Part shown: in pieces, positions 43,601 to 51,178 of the stretch | How positions within the stretch are numbered: the first letter of the stretch is position 1 | How the letters are laid out: each line of letters opens with the position of its first letter | Assembly: GCA_030248215.1 (NCBI GenBank) | Contig: JASANG010001656.1 | Span: 186,001 to 250,000 of the forward strand | Direction: 5' to 3' | DNA from: Enoplolaimus lenunculus | Taxonomy: Eukaryota; Nematoda; Enoplea; Enoplida; Thoracostomopsidae | DNA length: 64,000 nucleotides | Made by a program: the position numbers and the translations under genes | Notes under the pieces: model-generated | The model's input: the letters and a program-made list of their open reading frames with translations, nothing else | Database searches by the model: none | Told to the model about the DNA's origin: nothing

Positions 43601-46600
43601 CCTCACAGGTTTAGGATTAGGCTTAGGCTTACACTTCGAAAAACGCTTTCCTAAGCCGAAGCGGTTAATACTGCTAAACGTGAATTGTGGACGACAAGTG
43701 TGCAAGTGCCGGTCCAACCTATCCTTTTACCGGCGTAATGTTATCATGGGCCTTAGAAGATGGTGTCGGCTGATTAAATGATGTGTCTTTGATGCGGTTT
43801 TTGCAATTCAATTTGGGCAGTGGCGGAAATGTTTCAGGTCTGAATGCTTTGTAGAAAGCCCACGAGTTATTTTCAATATGTAATTAAAATATTTTTCGTT
43901 GGTATCGCACGAGCCAGAACGCACAAACGTATTGCTTTTTGCCATGGAGTATTGAAAAAAATCAGGATTACCAACAGCAACTTAATTTGACCGGAACAGG
44001 AACAAACACAAGAATTGAATTTTTGCAGGAATTCCGACCGGAACAGGAATTCCAAGTGGAACCGCTGTAAAAATATAGTATGCCTCCACATCTGCTTCGC
44101 TTCATCTTGTCAAATCCGTAAGTTGTATCCTGAGGTGAACTGCCTGCCTGGCGAACCAGACTGTTGCCCGTTGAGTCGGTTGAAATTTCGGCCGTTCAAA
44201 AGAAGTCAAAAATCTTGGTTATGTAATTAATTATTTTTTAAATAATCAGCCGTGGGTCGGCGTACATCAAAATCACAGGGCCTATTTTGTACCAGGATTC
44301 GGTTACTTCAACTTGTTTCCATGTTTGTTTAAGGAACAATACGCATTTTGTCACGATGCCGTAGCTGAAGCAATCAAATGTGGTACAGGTATGAACGACG
44401 CAACGTCTGAAATCGCCACCGGCGATTTGAAACATTTTGTCGACCAGCGATTGGTTGAACCGTTCGGATCGCCACAGTTGAATGCAACGCGATGCAACAA
44501 CAACAACAACAACATCAACGACAACAATAATAATACCAACAATTCAGTAACTCAACTAACTGTGACAACAAATAGTGACGGCGTAGGGGTTAACCTGTTA
44601 CAGCGGCAGTATCAGGTAAGTCACAGGTTCAAATTCGACGGAATCACGCAAGGGTTTGGGGACAAGAAAGTACATTATGGGTTTACAAATTTAGCTTAGC
44701 AATTATTAATTAATTAGCAATTAATTAATGCGTCAAATTTTTCAGTTTTACCAAAACATGCCGATTGCAAATTGCAATTATGCAGATATAGAGTCGTGTT
44801 TTTGTAATTATTTTATTACCATCATTGACCAGTTCGACTTAATTTTTATGCTTTTTGTGTATCAATTATATCGACTCGGCAAAAATGCAACGCACGCTGG
44901 TACATTCACTGCCACGTATAAATGATTCATTATCGCGTTTTTGTATGAGTAACATCAGGACCCATATTTATAAATATGTATTGTAACTATCATCAGTTAG
45001 TAGTAATAGGTTTACAAACTCACTAACTGTTGCAGTTGTTTAGCTCGAAATTGGTACAGGAGTAAAGTAGACCACATCATATGCGAAAAATGTGTTGAAT
45101 TTTGAGCCACTGCATTGACCGATTTGAAAGTTACAAGACATATCACTAACTGGTGATAGGTGCTACACACATTTGAAAATACGGGCCGATATAATAAACT
45201 GTTTATCAACTTCAGTGAATATTGTGTTATTGTGTGTCTTTGCAAATTTCAGAATGTTTGCGAATTTGTGTACCGCGAACATTTGGCGATCGAAGCGAAC
45301 CGAAGCCAAAATCAGTCCCGAAATCGGCTCAATACAATGTATTTCCCGCGTAAGTTAACCATATATTAATTGTTGTTAATGCATCGTCCACAATAATTTG
45401 CGTACGCCATACTGTAGTAATTTTTACATGCCGATCATGCAAATGTTTCGTTTATTGTGCAATTCGTTTCTAAAGAAGGTTGGAAATCGTTTAACAAAAA
45501 AAAACTAAGACAACCCGCTAATATGGGCGCTATACTTGTCGCGCGGACGGCATATTAATTTGTGAATGAAACAATTTTTAAACTGTGACAGCGTCTGGCA
45601 CCGGGCCGTTACGACAAGTATAGGGCAATCGTTATTATATTTTTTATAGTACGGTTATGTAATATTTATTGTATATTTAAAGTAACTTTTTAAGCTGTAT
45701 GTTTTGAAAAAGATTGTTTAAATGAAACCTTTCCCATAAGAATAACGGCCCATGTTTACTTTAAGGGGCGTCCAGGTTTCTGGTTGGTCTATTAAAGAGT
45801 AGGTTTAGATTCTAGATTACATTTTTTGCTTAGGCTTAGGCTTAGGCTTAGGAACACATTTTTGCAACGCCTAGGTTTAGGCTTACGCTTAGTAATACGA
45901 TTAATCTACTATTACGCCCCTAAAAGTAGCACTGGCCAGAATAACAATCGACTTATTGGAATTACCTACATTAGAATCGAATTCTCAGGTGGAGATGTTA
46001 TTGGCATGAGCATTGCTTAGTGGCTTTATTGAAGATACGCACATGGCTCCTGGTATATTCGTAAAAACCGCACGAAAAATGGTTTTTTCCGCTTGAATCA
46101 GGATATCATTTAAATTTCAGTTGATAAGTATCGCGTTCCGCTGGTTGCAAGAGTTGGTGATGATGGCTGTGACTATATTAATGCAACATTTTTACATGTA
46201 AGTTACGGTCATGCATATATATTACAGCTGAGTGGTCCATCGTAAAACTTTTCCACCCAATAGACTGACTTGGATTCAAGTTTTAGATTAAAACATTCTT
46301 ACTGTTGAAATTGAAAATATTCATCTGAGAAAGGGTTAAAATCTTTTGGTACGGTTTGATAAAGAATTATCTGAACCGATTTAAACTTTGCTGAACGTTA
46401 TCTTTTAGTACTCCTCAAGTTATCTTTATGAGGTACATGTATATGATATTAGTGTCTGGTTTGTAGTGGTAACGTCTAGGCAGACCTGTAGCAAGCTCAC
46501 CTTGCTTGCGGTGGATTAAAAGTTTTTTCAGAAGTTTCTATTTGGACCAGAATTTTTCCCAGTGGGCTGAGCCTTTTCTCTCCCTTGGCTACGGGTCGAC

Positions 46601-49600
46601 GTCTAAGTTTAAACCGGTTTCAGGGCTTTCATCGACAAAATGAATACATCGTTACTCAAGTTCCACTCGAGTCAACGGTGAAAGACTTTTGGCGAATGAT
46701 TTGGGATCACAATTGTCAAACGATTGTGTTGCTTGCTCATTTGGATTACAATGTAAGAACAGTTGAGTTGAGTTGAAATTGAAAACAGATATTGTAGACT
46801 GCATATTCCACACTGCTTCAATCTGCACAGAATTAAACTTAAGTTAACGAATTCAAAAAGTGTAACAATCTTCAACGATTAAATTATTTATTGGTTCGAA
46901 AGCTGCAAAACCTGCTTACAATCAGTGTTACATACAACGAAGAGTGAATGATACAAGAGTGTGCCACTCTTAGGGTGCCGCATGGTACAACAGGCCCATG
47001 TTATTTTAACGGGCGTCCAGGTTTCTGGTGGTTCCTTAAAAGTAGATTTTGATTCTAGATTACATTTTTTGCTTAGGCTTAGGCTTAGGCCTACAAGAGT
47101 GTGCCACTCTTTGGGTTCCGCATGGTACAAAATGTACCACCGGGTGTGGCGTTTTTGACCGACGACCCTTATTTAGAGGGGGGTAGCGCGAACCATGGCG
47201 CTTTATGCATCCGGCAATAAAATGCTCCGCACATTGTTTAACATAGGGTTATTGCATGTGACAGTGAACCCCCGTCTATCACAGGGGTGTCAGCCAAAAA
47301 CGCAACGCTCGGTGAAACATTTTGTACCATGCGGAACACTAAGAGTTGCACACTCTTGTATTATAAACTCTTGTTACAACTGAGTGGATGATTAGTTGCG
47401 CGTTTTCCGTAGAAAACAGTCGAGTATGCTGTTACGCTTAACTAACGATTTCAGAAACCCAGCCATTATATTGTTAATATTAATAATATTTCATGGAAAT
47501 AAAGTAGTATCGTTCTGACTTATTTTAGCATTTCCAAAAATTTTGGCCTGAGCTGGCGGTTGAAACGTTTGATTGCGGTTCATTTCATGTTTACATGACC
47601 GAATCTGCAAGCAGTGGTGACCTTACATGCATCGATTTTGCCCTACAGTCGAACAAAGTAAGCATGGTAGCGTGTATATATTGTTCACCAAATACAATTG
47701 TTTGATGATTTTGGCTTAAAGGTATTTATTTATTAAAGATAATTTTGAAATTACCGGTTTCAGAAATATTTCTGAATAAATATAAACGATTTAAAGGTAC
47801 CAGATATTATGTACGAATCTACGACATTTCGTCGCTCGGTCAACTTGTCGCGAAAGAGTGGCATACAGTCTGTGAGCAAATCTAAGCGTAAGCGTAACCC
47901 TAATTCTAAACCTAAGCCTAAGCATAATGATGGGGGTAGAATTATCAAGTTGACGAGTTTTCGGATTACAACTTATCGAGCGATGAGTTGTAAGGCGTCG
48001 AATTGTCGTGATATCATTTTATGGTCAGAAACTCAAACGAAGTATTGGTTTGAATGCATAATGCACGCTACTTAAAGAGGTATTTTTAGCTTCTATTGCC
48101 CATCTAAAGCGTACGTACCTGATAATTTTAATTCATTATACGGCCTGAAGTATTAACATTGATTAAATTAGCAAATTTATTCATAAAATTTTAAATTTTT
48201 TTTCAACAGGAAGAATTTCAATTCTGTTGCCGTTTGCTTCATTTTCCTGGTTGGCCGGCGGCATGCGGTCCTGCGCTGGCGTCAGTGTTCAATTTGGTTC
48301 GTACCGTTCAAGACTTACAAGATCACGAGTACCAAAATGGGCCAATTGTCGTAGTGGACAGGTTACTAGTTTTATTTCAATCAAATAATATTGTCAATCA
48401 ACGGTTTCTACTTGTCTTGAATTCAATCTAAAATAATGTTGACTTCAAACTATTTGGAGTTTGATCAGTAGAAGTGCAAGTTTCGAAGCTGTTTCAATAC
48501 AGTTTTTTCACAAACAATTAACAGGAATGCGTATATCAATGTGGTATGGTTTATACGTTGGTCCATGTCAATTGTAAGGTTTTGGACCACTGGCGAAACT
48601 GTGGAACTTCGAGGCTTGGAAGTGTTTCTGTATTTAGGTCCAGACTTAGGTTCATGTTTAAGCTAACCTTTAGGCTTAGGTTAAGGATCAGGTTTAAGCG
48701 TATTTGTAGGCTTACGCTTAGGCAGCGGCGGAACAAAGGTATGAAACGCAATTTTACTGTATGCTATATATGTGCGAATTTTCTGAGGGGGCGAGTGTAA
48801 GGTAAGATGTTATCATTTTAACATAAAAAATTTTTTGACAGGGGGCGTACGCTCACCTTCCCCGCCTCGTCTCGCTCTGCATACGCCAGTGCGGTTAGGC
48901 TTAGCTATTGAACTTATGCTCAGTGTACAGGTCTATATAGTCAGAATGAGGATATGCCCATACACGGTGCAGTGTATGTGTGACTCACCCCATATAATTG
49001 CTTCTGCTGTAACCCTTTGTAGGTGGGACATACCTAATTTGCGCCGAGAACTTTGGGTTTAGAAATTATATGCAGTTTACAATTTTGGACTGATAATGCG
49101 CCGTTCACAATAATTTTGTCAACGATGCCACAAAGTCTCTCTTTATAGACCACGGGTATCACGAGGTGTTTTTTGCAGATACGGCGGTGCTGACGCAGCC
49201 ACGTTTTGTGCGCTGCTCACGTTACTGGCTCAGTTCGAACAAGACGGTGTGGTTGATATTTATTCAGTGGCCAAGTTGTACCATAGCCGACGTCCGGGTC
49301 TATTTCCTACCTGTGTAAGTTTTGTGTTCGGTGGAAAAGTGCGTACACTGCAAAAAATGGGCGGTCAAATTCACTCGATCGGAAACAGGCTTTTCCTGAC
49401 TACGCAAACTGAGTCAAATTTGACTCCGCTAGAGTCAATCGTGAATTGAATTTGACTCTGGCGGAGTCAAATTTGACTCAGTTTGTGTAGTCAGGAAAAG
49501 CCTGTTTCCGAGAGAGTAAATTTGACTCCCCATTTTTTACAGTGTAGAGTCACAAAAATTTGAAAATGTGTCAAATTATTCGAGGTTTTGAAACACTTTG

Positions 49601-51145
49601 AGGGTAGAAAATTGAAAACTTTGGGGTTCATAGTTTACAAGCAATGGCTTGGTTGATTTAGACAATTTTGCATTAATATAAGCTAAGATGTCTATGCGCA
49701 CTGTAGTGACATGAATAAGAGGGGGACTGATATTTATTTGGTCTCTCCAGAGGGTACCCCACTGTTATTCGGTTACGGACTGGTATTTATTTTAACCCGC
49801 CCTGCGCCACCGTTCGTTTGCTGATATATTTCCGGTGTTTCAACTATCCGTTGAGTTAAACGTTTATGTATTTGTCTTGTATAAAAAACGAGCAATATTG
49901 CAAGGTATTGCCAAGGAATGTTCTTTTATATCTTAACTATGCTTTAAGGTTCCGAACTCAACTTTATTTTGACCTGCAGTCATTTATGCACTTCAATTAA
50001 GGGTAAATGACACTTATGGAAATTATCCGCTTACGGACTCTTAATAAGGATACGGGCTTCTATTGATTGGGACTCAAAATGGGGAACCCCTCTTATTTCC
50101 CCACTCTTATTCGGGTCACTACAGTAAGCTTAAGCTTTGACCAGGCTTATCCTTCCGCTGAAGATTAGGCTTAGGCTTACAAATATGCCTGTATTACTGT
50201 TACGCCCCTCAAAGTATAATATTGACCCACTAAATGATATCAAAGAACCATTTAGCGCACGTCTACGGATACCGTCATCACATTTTGTTTGCATTTCTTC
50301 ATAAAGTTTTGAGTAAAAAAAACTCATTCATCCACGTATTGTTTCAACTTTTAATCTTTACTCTTGTACATTAAATTTTCACCAGTTGACGACTAAGCCT
50401 ACGCTTAAGCCTAAACGCAATGCTAAGCCTAGTAAATTGAGGCAAAAATTAAGCGAAAATTTTTTTTAGACTTCACGGAACGTGTATACACTATCGTTCA
50501 ATTGTAATGAAATCACTATTATTCCAGGATGACTATTATTTTCTTTATCGAGCAATGCGAGCACTTGCATCCGATGCGCTAATTACACCGTCATCAACTG
50601 AAACCAGCTCAAGTAGTATTGGAATTTGTTCGTTTCCGACTCATAACGCATCTCAAAACGCTTGTTTGGCTTGCAAATCACGAAATTCGCAGCAAAACGA
50701 AACAATTAACGGTAATATTTGCAACGCATACGCTCATTCTTGCATTTGTCACACCAGTACTGCATCGGATACTCCGTTATCGCCAACTGCACCTACAAGT
50801 ACCGTACTTAACGCGTCAGCATCAATGCCTGTTGGCATTCTGAAGCGTAGCTGTTCGACTGCAGGCGATTGTGATGCGCAGTCGTCGAGTGGTCAAAGTG
50901 GTTGCAACGGCGTTAGCGTGCTCGCTGCTGTAAATACAAAGAGTGTTCCTGTTGGACCCACCGGTTCGAGTCACGATAATACCCAGCAGCTGACTTTAAC
51001 GACGATTACGGAAGCGGACTCGCTTCGCGACCGAGTAAACAGAAACATCAGCGAAAATATAAATAAAAACAGCATCAACAACAGCAATAACAATAACAGC
51101 ATCAACAACAGTAACAACAATAATAATAATAATAATAACAACAAC

Positions 51146-51178
<33 letters not shown>

